This document shows, in pieces, positions 23,839-32,864 of a DNA stretch of 37,040 nucleotides. Under the pieces are notes generated by a model, which worked only from the letters and a program-made list of their open reading frames with translations, was not told where the DNA came from and did not search any database. This DNA is from Natronomonas salinimetallica (GTDB lineage: Archaea > Halobacteriota > Halobacteria > Halobacteriales > Haloarculaceae). The stretch spans positions 7,382 to 44,421 of the forward strand of contig NZ_JACDNQ010000017.1 in assembly GCF_013839515.1 (NCBI RefSeq). The letters are read 5' to 3'. The translations under genes and the position numbers were made by a program. Numbering within the stretch: position 1 is the first letter of the stretch; each line of letters begins with the position of its first letter.

Positions 23839-25419
23839 TCAGCCGTTGAGGCTGATGTATTTCGTCTCGGTGATCCGCTCGTCGGATTCGAGTTCCTCGC
23901 GGGCTGCCTCGGGGACCTCCTGATCGACGTTGTACACCGTCAACGCCTCGCCGCCGTGGGCCTCGCGGGCGTTGAACATCCCCGCGATGTTGACGTCGTA
24001 TTTCCCCATCACGGTCCCGATGTGGCCGATGACGCCGGGTTCGTCGGTGTTTCGCGCGACCATCATCTGCCCGCCCGGGATAGCGTCGACGCGGTAGCCG
24101 TCGACCCGGACGATTCGGGCGTCGTCGTCGGCGAAAAGCGTCCCGCAGACGCCGATCTCGCGGTCGCCGTTGCCGACGGTGACGGTGACGAGCGACTGGA
24201 AGTCCTCGGCCTGGCGGCGCTTGGTCTCGGAGACTTCGATCCCGCGCTCCTCGGCGATTCGGGGGGCGTTGACGGCGTTGACCTGCCACTCGAGCGGCTG
24301 GAAGACGCCCTTGAGCGCGGAGGCGGTGACGATTTCGACGTCCTCGTCGGCGATCTCGCCCTCGTAGCTGATCTCGACGGTCTCGACGCGGTTGTCGAAA
24401 AGCTGGACCGCGATCTTGCCGGCCGTCTCCGCGAGTTCGATGTAGGGCTCGACACGCGGGAACGCCGACTCGTCCATCGAGGGCGCGTTCAACGCGTTCA
24501 TCACGGGTTCGCCCTCGAAGGCGGCGAGCACCTGCTCGGCCGTCGAGACGGCGACGTTCTCCTGGGCGGCCTCCGTCGACGCGCCGAGATGCGGCGTCAC
24601 GATGACGTCCTCGACGTCGAGAAGCGGGCTGTCCGTCGGAAGCGGCTCCTCGGCGAAGACGTCCAGGGCGGCCCCGGCGAGGATCCCGTCGTCAACCGCC
24701 TCGGCGAGGGCCGCCTCGTCGACGATACCCCCGCGGGCGCAGTTGACGACGTAGCCGCCCTCTAGCTCCGCCAGTTCGTCCTCGGCGATCATCTCCGCCG
24801 TCTCCGGCGTCAGGGGCGTGTGGATCGTCAGGACGTCGGCGCGCTCCAGCGTCGTGTCCAGGTCGGCGAGTTCGGCCCCGAGTTGCTCGGCGCGTTCCTC
24901 GGAGATGTACGGGTCGAACGCGACCAGGTCCATGCCGACCGAGTCGAGTTTCTTTGCGACCTCCTGGCCGACCCGACCCAGGCCGACGACCCCGAGCGTC
25001 TTACCGTTGAGTTCGGTCCCGAGAAACTCCCCTTTCGCCCACTCGCCGCCCTTGAGTCGGGCGTGGGCCTGCGGTACCGAACGCGCGGTGGCGAACGCCA
25101 TCGCGACGGTGTGTTCGGCGGCGGCCCGGACGTTGCCCTCGGGGGCGTTCGCGACGATGACGCCCTGATCGGTCGCCGCGTCGATGTCGATGTTGTCCAC
25201 GCCGATGCCCGCACGGCCGACGATCACGAGCTCCGTTGCTGCCTCGAGGACCTCACGCGTCACCTCCGTCCCGGATCGGACGATGAGGGCGTTCGCGTCG
25301 GCGACCGCGTCGAGCAGCTGTTCACCCTCGGCGTCGTAGGCCGTGACGACCTCGTGGTCGGTGTCCCGAAGGACGTCGAGTCCGGCATCCGCGATAGGGT
25401 CCGTGACCAGTACCTTCAT
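23839..25419 (-). CDS. serA: D-3-phosphoglycerate dehydrogenase, long form
   Basis: A 526-residue enzyme. The 2-hydroxyacid dehydrogenase domain has NAD turn GLGRVG (146-151), a catalytic arginine in NCARGG and histidine in TPHLGAS. An intervening domain (about 315-450) and a C-terminal ACT domain (about 455-526) follow, the long-form layout. It oxidises 3-phosphoglycerate to 3-phosphohydroxypyruvate, the first step of serine synthesis, and the ACT domain suggests serine feedback. An upstream in-frame start at 25488 is rejected because MKVLVTDPIA is the family start. It is divergent from serB. Confidence 0.97.
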   Translation of the reverse strand: MKVLVTDPIADAGLDVLRDTDHEVVTAYDAEGEQLLDAVADANALIVRSGTEVTREVLEAATELVIVGRAGIGVDNIDIDAATDQGVIVANAPEGNVRAAAEHTVAMAFATARSVPQAHARLKGGEWAKGEFLGTELNGKTLGVVGLGRVGQEVAKKLDSVGMDLVAFDPYISEERAEQLGAELADLDTTLERADVLTIHTPLTPETAEMIAEDELAELEGGYVVNCARGGIVDEAALAEAVDDGILAGAALDVFAEEPLPTDSPLLDVEDVIVTPHLGASTEAAQENVAVSTAEQVLAAFEGEPVMNALNAPSMDESAFPRVEPYIELAETAGKIAVQLFDNRVETVEISYEGEIADEDVEIVTASALKGVFQPLEWQVNAVNAPRIAEERGIEVSETKRRQAEDFQSLVTVTVGNGDREIGVCGTLFADDDARIVRVDGYRVDAIPGGQMMVARNTDEPGVIGHIGTVMGKYDVNIAGMFNAREAHGGEALTVYNVDQEVPEAAREELESDERITETKYISLNG

Positions 25420-25524
25420 GCGCGTATCCTTCCGTCCGGAAGGGATAACGCTTTCCTCATCGATCCGTGTGCCGGTCGCGAGCGCCAAATTCTATACACG
25501 ATCTCGGGTATCCGACGGAGATGC

Positions 25525-25540
25525 TACTGTTATATACCCA
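25525..25540. promoter_or_regulatory. AT-rich TATA region in the serA-serB divergent promoter
   Basis: TACTGTTATATACCCA contains a TATATA box usable in either direction, 88-100 bp from serA and about 150 bp from serB. A closer weak box for serA, GCGTTATCCC on the minus strand at 25442-25451, has leaderless spacing. Which is used cannot be decided here. Confidence 0.3.
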
Positions 25541-25687
25541 GTTCTATGGTGTTTTCAATATCCGACAGCATCCCGTCCGTGCGGCGTGTTCGGATCGGCC
25601 GTGTCGGGCGTCGGTCCGGAGCGAACGCTTCGGGGAGCCGAGCGGCCGAACCGGACGATTTGTGATCCCCCGCCCCGCAGAGAGCGT

Positions 25688-26320
25688 ATGCTCATCGCGT
25701 TCGACTTCGACGGGACGCTCTCGGATTCGGAGATGACGGTCCTGCTCGGCGAGGAGGCTGGGGTCGCCGACGAGATCGACGAGATCACCCAACGGGCCAT
25801 GAACGACGAACTCTCCTACGCCGAGAGCCTCTACGCCCGCGCGGAACTGCTCGACGGCCTCGCCGAATCCCACGTCGAGTCGGCGTTCGACCGGGTCGAG
25901 TTGCGCCCCGGTAGCGGCGACGTCATCGACGCCCTGTCGGCGGCGGGCCACCACGTCGCCATCCTGACCGGCGGCTTCGAATCCGGCGTCGAAACGGCCC
26001 TCGAGTCCACGCGAACGACCGTCGATACGATCGTCGCCAACCGACTCCCGATCCGGAACGGCAAACTGACCGGTGCCGCCGAAGGCCCGCTCATCGAGGG
26101 GACGAAAGACGACGCCCTCGCGGCCCTCGCCGCCGACGTCGAAGTCGACATGGCCGATACCGTCGCGATCGGTGACGGCGCGAACGACCTCCCCATGCTC
26201 GAGGTCGCGGGACTCGCGGTCGGGTACGACCCGAAGCCGGCCGTCGAACCCCACTGCGACGTGGTCGTCTCCTCGATGGTCGAGCTACACGAACTGCTCG
26301 ACGAGGAGGGCGTCCTGTGA
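25688..26320 (+). CDS. serB: Phosphoserine phosphatase (HAD family)
   Basis: A 210-residue HAD phosphatase with DFDGT (D6 nucleophile, D8 acid/base), the TGGF motif-II region, a lysine in LIEGTKDDAL and GDGANDLPM as motif IV. These are typical of SerB, which releases serine from phosphoserine. Its divergent pairing with serA supports the assignment. The start MLIAFDFDGTLSD is the natural family start. Only the transaminase step of the pathway is missing from the window. Confidence 0.93.
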   Translation: MLIAFDFDGTLSDSEMTVLLGEEAGVADEIDEITQRAMNDELSYAESLYARAELLDGLAESHVESAFDRVELRPGSGDVIDALSAAGHHVAILTGGFESGVETALESTRTTVDTIVANRLPIRNGKLTGAAEGPLIEGTKDDALAALAADVEVDMADTVAIGDGANDLPMLEVAGLAVGYDPKPAVEPHCDVVVSSMVELHELLDEEGVL

Positions 26321-26477
26321 ACTCCAGCCGGCTCACCCGTTGCGGTCGCTCCCTGGAGCCGGGGCTTTACCCCGAAACTGCTGACACGGACCGCTGGACC
26401 GATGTACCGGTCACCGCCGGTACGGCGCCGACGGCGGCCGCTCCCGGACGACGACGGTCCGTATGACGCCGCGGGGT

Positions 26478-26485
26478 ACTTATAC
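26478..26485 (+). promoter_or_regulatory. TATA box of universal stress gene
   Basis: ACTTATAC is centred 27 bp before the ATG at 26509, consistent with a leaderless transcript. Confidence 0.5.
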
Positions 26486-26508
26486 GTCCACTCGGCCAAG
26501 CGTCCCGT

Positions 26509-26964
26509 ATGGAGCCCGTACACGTCCTCGTCCCGCTGGACGGATCGCCGCTCTCCGAGGACGCGCTCACGTACGCCCTGTCGGTATTCGAGTGCCAAAT
26601 AACCGTATTGAACGTCGTCACGCCCCTGGATGCCGGCATGAGCGAGGGGGGCGTCTTGGATCCGGGCGACGAACGGGGGGCGTCCGCGCGGCAACACGCC
26701 GATCGACTGATCGAGCGGGCGGCGAACCGGGCGGCGGCGGAGGGACGCCCCGTCGAGACCGCCGTCGAGTCGGGTGACCCCGCGGAGGCGATCCTCTCGT
26801 ACGCCGACCAACACGGCGTCGACCACATCGTGATCGGGGGCCACGGCGGCGACCCGAACGGCCTCGCTCGGCGGCTACTGGGGACGGTCGCGACGACCGT
26901 CGTCGCCGAGGCCCCGATCACCGTCACCGTCGTCCGGGAGCACGCAGACGGCGGGGACCACTGA
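26509..26964 (+). CDS. Universal stress protein (UspA family)
   Basis: A 151-residue single Usp domain starting VHVLVPLDGS. The ATP-binding type motif GGHGGDPNGLARRLLGTVA near 110-128 fits G-2x-G-9x-G(S/T) reasonably well. It probably binds nucleotide and acts under stress; the partner is unknown. Many haloarchaeal Usp genes adjoin transporters, and here it is convergent with a PiT phosphate transporter, 83 bp apart. It has its own leaderless-type promoter. Confidence 0.92.
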   Translation: MEPVHVLVPLDGSPLSEDALTYALSVFECQITVLNVVTPLDAGMSEGGVLDPGDERGASARQHADRLIERAANRAAAEGRPVETAVESGDPAEAILSYADQHGVDHIVIGGHGGDPNGLARRLLGTVATTVVAEAPITVTVVREHADGGDH

Positions 26965-27047
26965 TACTGCCGGCAGTCCCGGTGGTACGCGATTCGCGCG
27001 CCGGTGTCGCGATCGCGTCACGAACGTCTCGCCGGTAGTATGAGCGG

Positions 27048-28250
27048 CTATGAAACCCCGAGTACCGTCGAGAACAGCCGATAGAGCCCGAACCCGATCC
27101 CGATCGACGTGCCGAGCGTGATGATCCAGAACGCGATCGTCACGCCGATCTTCCGCCGGGAGACGCCTGCCGACCCGGCGGCCAGCCCACCCCCGATCAC
27201 GCCGGAGATGACGATGTTGTTGAAAGAGATCGGGATCCCGAGGGCGATCGCGAGTTGGGCGATGATGAACCCCGGAACGAGCGCGGCGATGGACCGACGG
27301 GGGCCGAGTTGGGCGTACTCGCGGGAGGTCGCCTGCAGCAGCCGGGGGGCACCCATCCACGCCCCCGCGAGGATGCCGCTCGCGCCAAGGGCCAACAACA
27401 CGATTCCGGGGAGCCCGAGTTCGACCCCATAGAGGTTCTCTAACGGCCCGGTCGCGAGGCCGACCTGGCTGCCGCCACTGGAGAACGCGACGACGCCGCC
27501 GAGCACGAGCAGGAACGTCCGGATGCCGTCCTCGGCCGACGCCTCGGTCCGGCGGCGGATGCCCTGGAACCCGGCGAGCGCGAAAAGCAGGGTGACGACG
27601 ATCCCGAGGACGTCGATCCCGAGGACGGTCGGCCCTCCGAGCGCGAACGCGATCGCCTCCGCGACGGTCCCCTCGGTGCGGGTGGGATGTGGGATCACGC
27701 CGAGTCGGACGTGGGCGAGAATGGCCCCGACCGCCGCCGCGAGCAGCGGGATCCCGACCGTGTCGGGCACGTCGTCGCGGCGCAGTATCGTCGCGGTCAC
27801 GAACGCCAGTCCGCCGGAGGTCGGCGGCACGAGAAGCCAGAACGTCCCGATCCGGCGATACGTCCCGAAGGCTGGATCGCCGCCGAGCGAGAGGCCGACG
27901 CCGACCATCGCGCCGGTCGTCGCGAACGCCGCGGGAACGGGGTAGCCGCTGTAGACGCCGAACATCATGAAGCCGGCCGCCACCAGCAGGCCCGTACTCG
28001 CCGCCAGCGGCGTGATCGTGACGCCGTCGATCAGCCCCGCCCCGACCGTCTCCGAAATCGCGCCGCCTTGGGCTAGTGCCCCCGCGGCCGCGAGCACGCC
28101 GACGAGGAACGCCGCCCGCATCGTCGAGACGGCGTTGGCACCGATCGCGGGCGCGAACGGCGGGGAGTTGCTGTTCGCGCCGAGCGCCCACGCCATGAAC
28201 AGACAGCTCGCGGTCGCAAACGCGGCCAGGATCCAGAAAAACACGGCCAT
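27048..28250 (-). CDS. Inorganic phosphate transporter, PiT family
   Basis: A 400-residue, very hydrophobic membrane protein with about ten helices and the two inverted PiT signatures: GANSNSPPFAPAIGANAVST near 24-43 and PISFNNIVISGVIGGGLAAG in the C-terminal half. PiT proteins move phosphate, usually metal-phosphate or sodium/proton-coupled. The common GAND...G motif is altered to GANSNSP, as in several archaeal homologs. No phoU-like (DUF47) regulator gene is adjacent. The transcript is probably leaderless, with a TTTATAAA box 26 bp before the start. Confidence 0.93.
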   Translation of the reverse strand: MAVFFWILAAFATASCLFMAWALGANSNSPPFAPAIGANAVSTMRAAFLVGVLAAAGALAQGGAISETVGAGLIDGVTITPLAASTGLLVAAGFMMFGVYSGYPVPAAFATTGAMVGVGLSLGGDPAFGTYRRIGTFWLLVPPTSGGLAFVTATILRRDDVPDTVGIPLLAAAVGAILAHVRLGVIPHPTRTEGTVAEAIAFALGGPTVLGIDVLGIVVTLLFALAGFQGIRRRTEASAEDGIRTFLLVLGGVVAFSSGGSQVGLATGPLENLYGVELGLPGIVLLALGASGILAGAWMGAPRLLQATSREYAQLGPRRSIAALVPGFIIAQLAIALGIPISFNNIVISGVIGGGLAAGSAGVSRRKIGVTIAFWIITLGTSIGIGFGLYRLFSTVLGVS

Positions 28251-28272
28251 TGGGGACCTTTCAACGCAGCTG

Positions 28273-28280
28273 TTTATAAA
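28273..28280 (-). promoter_or_regulatory. TATA box of the PiT transporter gene
   Basis: TTTATAAA is centred 26 bp before the ATG at 28250 on the minus strand. It is one of the clearest TATA boxes in the window. Confidence 0.6.
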
Positions 28281-28388
28281 CCTGGGGCGGGCCCTTCGGC
28301 CCCCGACGTCGGGGTCTCGGGTGTGATACGGACCGTTATCGTCCGGGAGCGGTCACCGCTTGCACCGTGCCGACGGTGACCGGCACAT

Positions 28389-28458
28389 CGGAACACCGAT
28401 CCACGCGAGCCGTCCCGGGGAGCCGGAACACCGATCCACACGAGCCGTCCCGGGTAGC
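28389..28458. repeat. 35-bp tandem duplication upstream of a small membrane protein
   Basis: Two adjacent 35-bp copies (28389-28423 and 28424-28458), starting cggaacaccgatccac, differ at two positions. The second copy ends exactly where the TATA-like GCTTTATTTT of the next gene begins, so any upstream control element would have been doubled. Confidence 0.92.
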
Positions 28459-28489
28459 TTTATTTTCACCGGGACGTAGCAAGGGGAAT

Positions 28490-28765
28490 ATGGGACTCCG
28501 TCGGATCGCGGTCTCGCCGCTGTATCGCCTCGTGGATTGGCTCGACGACAACCCGGTGAGCGCGACTGGCGCGGTGATCGCCCTCGGCGGGATCGGAGCG
28601 CTCGCCGTCTCGGTCACGCTCGACACTGGAGGCAGAGTCGACGCGGGCGGATCCACGCTCGGTGCGGGGGCGGCAGGTCTCCTCGCCGAGGCCGCCCTCA
28701 CACGTCCGGCCTACACTGCGGCCGTCCTCCTCGGGGCGGCTGTCGTCCTCGGTTATGACGGATGA
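28490..28765 (+). CDS. Small two-helix membrane protein, unknown function (91 aa)
   Basis: A 91-residue protein with a basic N-terminus (MGLRRIAVSPLYRLVDWL) and two hydrophobic segments (about 25-43 and 74-88) joined by a glycine-rich loop. I do not recognise a family. Support comes from a TATA-like GCTTTATTTT at 28458-28467, centred 27 bp before the ATG, and from a coherent two-helix plan. It is followed 128 bp later by the PAS/LOV kinase gene. It could be cotranscribed with that gene, but an AT-rich promoter region intervenes. Confidence 0.6.
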   Translation: MGLRRIAVSPLYRLVDWLDDNPVSATGAVIALGGIGALAVSVTLDTGGRVDAGGSTLGAGAAGLLAEAALTRPAYTAAVLLGAAVVLGYDG

Positions 28766-28775
28766 TCCACCACCA

Positions 28776-28824
28776 TGCGAATATTTATACTTATACATAC
28801 ATATAGTGGCTATCATATATATCG
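28776..28824 (+). promoter_or_regulatory. AT-rich promoter block before the LOV histidine kinase
   Basis: ATATTTATAC (28781-28790), CATATA (28799-28804) and CATATATATC (28814-28823) form the most AT-rich stretch in the window. Several overlapping TATA boxes are possible. The last one would leave a leader of roughly 45-50 nt before the ATG at 28894. Confidence 0.5.
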
Positions 28825-28893
28825 CCGGTCGACCGCCGTCGTACCGGGCGTCCTGCGGCGGCGTCCTACGGCCCTCGCCTCCCGACCCAACGA

Positions 28894-31449
28894 ATGACTG
28901 ACCTATCCGATCAAGCGCGTCCCATCGCAGTGCTCTTGGTCACCTCGAACGACGGATTCGCGGCCGCGTTCGAGCGTCGTCTCTCCCCGACGCCCGCCGC
29001 CGACGTCTCCGTCGCGTCGACCCTGGAGGGGGCGATAGAACGGCTCGCGGCCGGCCCGCGGATCGACTGTATCGTGTACGACGCATCGGACGCCGACGAA
29101 AACACTCCCTTGCGATCGGACGCCGACGAAAACACCTCCCTGTTGACGATTCGCGCGCAGGCACCGACGAAGCCGCTCGTTCTCGTCACCACCGAGGCCA
29201 ACGAGCCGATCGCCACCGGCACTCTCCCGGCGGGTGTCACGGAGATGCTCCGTCGGGACCGACACGAGGACTTCTGGGAGCGACTCGCGGTGCTCGTTCG
29301 GGACGTCGTCCCCTCCGACAGGATCCGAACCGGGAGCGCCGACGCGACGGCACGGAGAAAGCGGTTCCTACGCGCCGCGAGCGATCCGATCGTCGTCGTT
29401 CGGGACGGCGTTCTCGAATTCGTCAACGACCCCGGTCTCTCCCTACTGGGAGTCGAACGACGCGACCGGGTGGTTGGGACCCCCGTAGAAGCCTTCTTCC
29501 GATCGAGGACCGAGCGCACGATCACGGACTACTTCGGGACGATCCAGCGGGGCGAGACGGCCTTCGATCGACCCGAGCTCCGCTGTCTGTGTGTCGACGG
29601 GACGACGAGACCGGTCGAGGGGACGGCTACGCGGATCGAGTGGGCTGGCGCGCCGGCCGTCGCGTTCGTCGTCCGTGACATCGGCGAGACGGGAGGGCGG
29701 ACGCACGAACTGGTGTTTCACGACCGCCTGATCGACGAGGCACCGATCGGGGTCACGATCGCGGACCTGGAACGGCCCGACAACCCGCTCATCTACGTCA
29801 ACGAGGCGTTCCAACGGCTGACCGGATACACGGCCGAGGAGGTCATCGGTCGCAACTGTCGGTTCCTCCAGGGTGAAGAGACCGATAGCGAAGCGGTCGC
29901 TGCGATGCGGAACGCGATCGACGCGGGGGAGTCCACCACCGTCGAGCTTCGAAACTACCGCAAGGACGGAACGCCGTTTTGGAACCGCGTAACGATCTCG
30001 CCGATCACGACCAGCGGCGGGGACGTCACGCGCTATGTCGGGTTCCAAGAGGACGTCACCGACCGGAAGGAGTCCGAGCGGAGACTTCACCGATTCAAGC
30101 GGGCGGTCGAGGCCGCCGGATACGTGATCTTCATGACCGACCCCGACGGGACGATTACCTACGTCAATCCCGCGTTCGAACGGGTCACCGGCTACACCAG
30201 CGAGGAGGCCATCGGAAACACCCCCCGGATTCTCAAGTCGGGAGAGATGTCGGCGGTGTATTACGAGACGCTCTGGGAGACCATCTCCGGGGGCAACGTC
30301 TGGAACGAGGAGATCCGAAACCGGCGAAAGTCCGGCGAGATATACTACGCCGACCAGACGATCGCGCCGTTGATTCAGGACGGCGAAATCGAAGCCTACG
30401 TCGCCATCCAGACGGACGTAACCGAGCGAAAAGAGCGCGAATCGCAGCTCTATCAGTACAAACGCGCCGTCGAAGGCATGGAGGAACCGATCGCGGCCGT
30501 CGACGGGGAGTACAACTATCTGTTCGCCAACCGGGCGTATCGGGAGTTTCACGGGCTCGACGCGGACGCGATCGAGGAGACGACCTTGCTCGAGGGGATC
30601 GGACACGAGACGTTCGAGACCGTCAAACCCTACGTCGAGCGGGCGTTCGACGGGGAGACCGTCCAGTACCAGATGACCCGAACGCGGTCCCAACGGCCCG
30701 ACCGGACCTTCGACATCCGGTATTATCCGCTGACCGACGCGGACGGGGTCTGGGGCGTCGTCGCGACGTTGCGGGACTTCACACACCGGCTCGAACGCGA
30801 GGAACAACTCGAGTCGATGCATCGGCTCTTGCGTCACAACGTGCGCAACGAACTGAACGTCATTCAGGGAAACACGGAACTCATCGCCGAGCGCGCCTCG
30901 CCCGAAGTTACCGAGCTAACGACGGCGATCGAAGCGGCGGCACAGCGGTTAGTCGATCAAGCCGACAAGATGCGCGAGATCGTCGACGTCCTCTCGAAAC
31001 CGACGACGCAGGTGGTTTTGTGGCTCGACGAAACGATCGAGCGGGTCGTCCGGGAAGCCGAGTCCGAGTATCCGGGCGTCGATTTCGTGACGGACCTGCC
31101 GTCGGGCGTTCGCATCACGACGATTCCGCACGTCGAACGGGCCGTCTCCGAAGTGATAGACAACGCGGCCAAACACACTGACAGCGGACGTCCCGAGGTC
31201 ACGGTCACCCTCGAGGAGGACAGGGAATCGGTCGTCATCCGCGTATCGGACACCGGCCCCGGGGTCCCGAAACGAGAACGGGACGTCATCAGCGGGGCCG
31301 CGGAGATCAAGCCGCTGTCCCACAGCCGTGGGATGGGGCTGTGGCTCGTCAAACGGATACTCACCCGGGCCGGCGGGACACTCAGGTTCGACGACGCCGA
31401 CCCGCAGGGAAGCATCGTCTCGCTCATCCTCCCACGGCACGGGGAGTGA
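28894..31449 (+). CDS. PAS/LOV sensor histidine kinase
   Basis: An 851-residue soluble hybrid sensor. Order: a degenerate receiver-like domain (about 8-135), PAS 1 (about 150-265), a LOV domain (about 280-390), two more PAS domains (about 395-515 and 520-635), a HisKA helix pair with phospho-acceptor H648 in LLRHNVRNEL, and a HATPase with VIDNAAKHT, DTGPGVP and SRGMGLWLV. The LOV domain has the flavin-adduct cysteine C322 in GRNCRFLQG, NYRKDG and FWN asparagines, and the glutamine of GFQED, so FMN binding and blue-light sensing are expected. No membrane helix is seen and no response regulator is adjacent. Residues 64-83 contain a 10-residue tandem duplication. Confidence 0.93.
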   Translation: MTDLSDQARPIAVLLVTSNDGFAAAFERRLSPTPAADVSVASTLEGAIERLAAGPRIDCIVYDASDADENTPLRSDADENTSLLTIRAQAPTKPLVLVTTEANEPIATGTLPAGVTEMLRRDRHEDFWERLAVLVRDVVPSDRIRTGSADATARRKRFLRAASDPIVVVRDGVLEFVNDPGLSLLGVERRDRVVGTPVEAFFRSRTERTITDYFGTIQRGETAFDRPELRCLCVDGTTRPVEGTATRIEWAGAPAVAFVVRDIGETGGRTHELVFHDRLIDEAPIGVTIADLERPDNPLIYVNEAFQRLTGYTAEEVIGRNCRFLQGEETDSEAVAAMRNAIDAGESTTVELRNYRKDGTPFWNRVTISPITTSGGDVTRYVGFQEDVTDRKESERRLHRFKRAVEAAGYVIFMTDPDGTITYVNPAFERVTGYTSEEAIGNTPRILKSGEMSAVYYETLWETISGGNVWNEEIRNRRKSGEIYYADQTIAPLIQDGEIEAYVAIQTDVTERKERESQLYQYKRAVEGMEEPIAAVDGEYNYLFANRAYREFHGLDADAIEETTLLEGIGHETFETVKPYVERAFDGETVQYQMTRTRSQRPDRTFDIRYYPLTDADGVWGVVATLRDFTHRLEREEQLESMHRLLRHNVRNELNVIQGNTELIAERASPEVTELTTAIEAAAQRLVDQADKMREIVDVLSKPTTQVVLWLDETIERVVREAESEYPGVDFVTDLPSGVRITTIPHVERAVSEVIDNAAKHTDSGRPEVTVTLEEDRESVVIRVSDTGPGVPKRERDVISGAAEIKPLSHSRGMGLWLVKRILTRAGGTLRFDDADPQGSIVSLILPRHGE
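29085..29144 (+). repeat. 30-bp in-frame tandem duplication in the kinase gene
   Basis: Two 30-bp copies starting atcggacgccgacgaaaaca encode SDADENTPLR then SDADENTSLL. The duplication lies in the loop just after the position of the phospho-acceptor aspartate in the receiver-like domain. Confidence 0.9.
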
Positions 31450-31558
31450 TGCGGCTGTGGTCGTCCGTCCCGCGGGACGGTCCACGCACGGCTTCCGTCG
31501 GCTTCGAGGGCGTTTCGGGCGTCTTTCGGCGCGCTCGGCGGCACGTCCCCGGTCTCCG

Positions 31559-32800
31559 CTAGTCCGAAAACAGGCTGGTGTGTACCGGGGCGAACTCGTC
31601 GCCGTCGTCGGCCTCGACGGTGTCGGAGACGGCTTTTCCGGCGACGCCCTGAGCGAGGAAATCCGCGACCGGCGGCCCGACGCGGTCCGGTTCGACGAGG
31701 AAGGCGTCGTGGCCGTGATCGGAGTCGATGACGTGGTGGGCGGTGTCGGCCTCGGTCGCCCGGAACGCCTCCGCCAGCGCCTCCGATTGCTCGACGGTGA
31801 AGTGCCAATCGCCGGTAAAGGAGACGAGGAGCGCCTCGCCGTCGAAGGCCGCGAGCGCGTCGGCGTCGTCGTCGTAGCCCGAGGCGAGGTCGTAGTTGTC
31901 CATCGCCCGCGTCAAATAGAGGTAGGCGTTGGCGTCGAAGCGCTCCGCGAACGTCTCGCCTTGGTAATCGAGGTAGGACTCGACCTCCCGGTAGGGGAAG
32001 AAGCCGGCGGCGGGATCCATCTCGAAGGTATCGCGTCCGGCGTCCATCCCCGCCGACCGCCGGCCGAACTTGTCGGCCATCGACGACTTCGAGAGGTACA
32101 TGACGTGGCCGATCTGGCGGGCGAGCGCCAGCCCCCGCGTCGGCGTGTCGCCGTCGGACCCGTCCCCGTTCGCGTCGCCCTCCGTGCCCCCGTAGTAGTC
32201 GCCGCCCGCCCAGTTCGGATCGGTGGTGATCGCCCGCTGGGCGATCGCATCGAGGGCGAGACACTGGGGATCGAGCCGCGCCGCCGCGGCGACGACGATC
32301 GCCCGATCGAGGTGGTCGGGGTGGCGTTTAGCCCACTCCAAGACGTTCATCCCGCCGACCGAGCCGCCGATGACGGCGTGGAGGTTCGGGATCCCGAGGT
32401 GGTCCAGGAGGCGGCGCTGCGCGCGCGTCCAGTCGGCGACGGTCACCGCCGGGAACGCAGTCCCCCACGGCTCGCCCGTCTCGGGATCGATCGAGGGCGG
32501 CCCAGAGGAGCCATAACACGACCCCGGGACGTTCGCACAGACGACGTAGTACTCGGTGGTATCGACGGCTTTGCCGGGGCCGACGATGTCGTCCCACCAG
32601 GCGTGGGCCTGCCCCGCCGTATCGGTCCGTCTGCGCCCGCCCGCGACGTGGGCACTCCCCGTGAGCGCGTGACAGACCAACACGGCGTTGTCGCCGTCGA
32701 ACTCGCCGTAGGTCTCGTAGGCGATCTCCAACTCGGGGATCGACTCGCCACACTCGAAGGTGAACTCGCCCAGCGAGACCGTCTCGGGTCCGTTGCTCAT
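31559..32800 (-). CDS. metX: Homoserine O-acetyltransferase
   Basis: A 413-residue alpha/beta-hydrolase acyltransferase. The nucleophile is S147 in [13 protein letters not shown], and the C-terminal histidine region is [12 protein letters not shown]. The N-terminal [10 protein letters not shown] and [16 protein letters not shown] segments are typical of MetX. It acetylates homoserine with acetyl-CoA; succinyl specificity is less likely. An acidic glycine-rich insert (about residues 202-222) looks like a surface loop. The ATG at 32800 is preferred to one at 32899, which would overlap the upstream gene. It follows the O-acetylhomoserine sulfhydrylase-type gene by 58 bp on the same strand, so the two make consecutive steps of methionine synthesis. 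Confidence 0.95.
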   Translation of the reverse strand: MSNGPETVSLGEFTFECGESIPELEIAYETYGEFDGDNAVLVCHALTGSAHVAGGRRRTDTAGQAHAWWDDIVGPGKAVDTTEYYVVCANVPGSCYGSSGPPSIDPETGEPWGTAFPAVTVADWTRAQRRLLDHLGIPNLHAVIGGSVGGMNVLEWAKRHPDHLDRAIVVAAAARLDPQCLALDAIAQRAITTDPNWAGGDYYGGTEGDANGDGSDGDTPTRGLALARQIGHVMYLSKSSMADKFGRRSAGMDAGRDTFEMDPAAGFFPYREVESYLDYQGETFAERFDANAYLYLTRAMDNYDLASGYDDDADALAAFDGEALLVSFTGDWHFTVEQSEALAEAFRATEADTAHHVIDSDHGHDAFLVEPDRVGPPVADFLAQGVAGKAVSDTVEADDGDEFAPVHTSLFSD

Positions 32801-32854
32801 AGCTGTCCCCCTGTCGTCCGTATCATCGCTCGTTCCCTCCGGTTCGCGTCGGGC

Positions 32855-32864
32855 ATATTTATAA
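32855..32864 (-). promoter_or_regulatory. Possible internal TATA box before metX
   Basis: The minus strand reads TTATAAATAT, overlapping the TAA stop of the upstream gene. It would give a leader of about 30 nt containing AGGGGG near the metX start. It may allow metX expression independent of the first gene. Confidence 0.4.

Noticed and set aside
25521-25736. Small plus-strand ORF starting MLLLYTQFY in the serA-serB gap
   Set aside because: It overlaps the serB start out of frame, becomes arginine/serine-rich, and its first codons coincide with the divergent promoter's TATA region.
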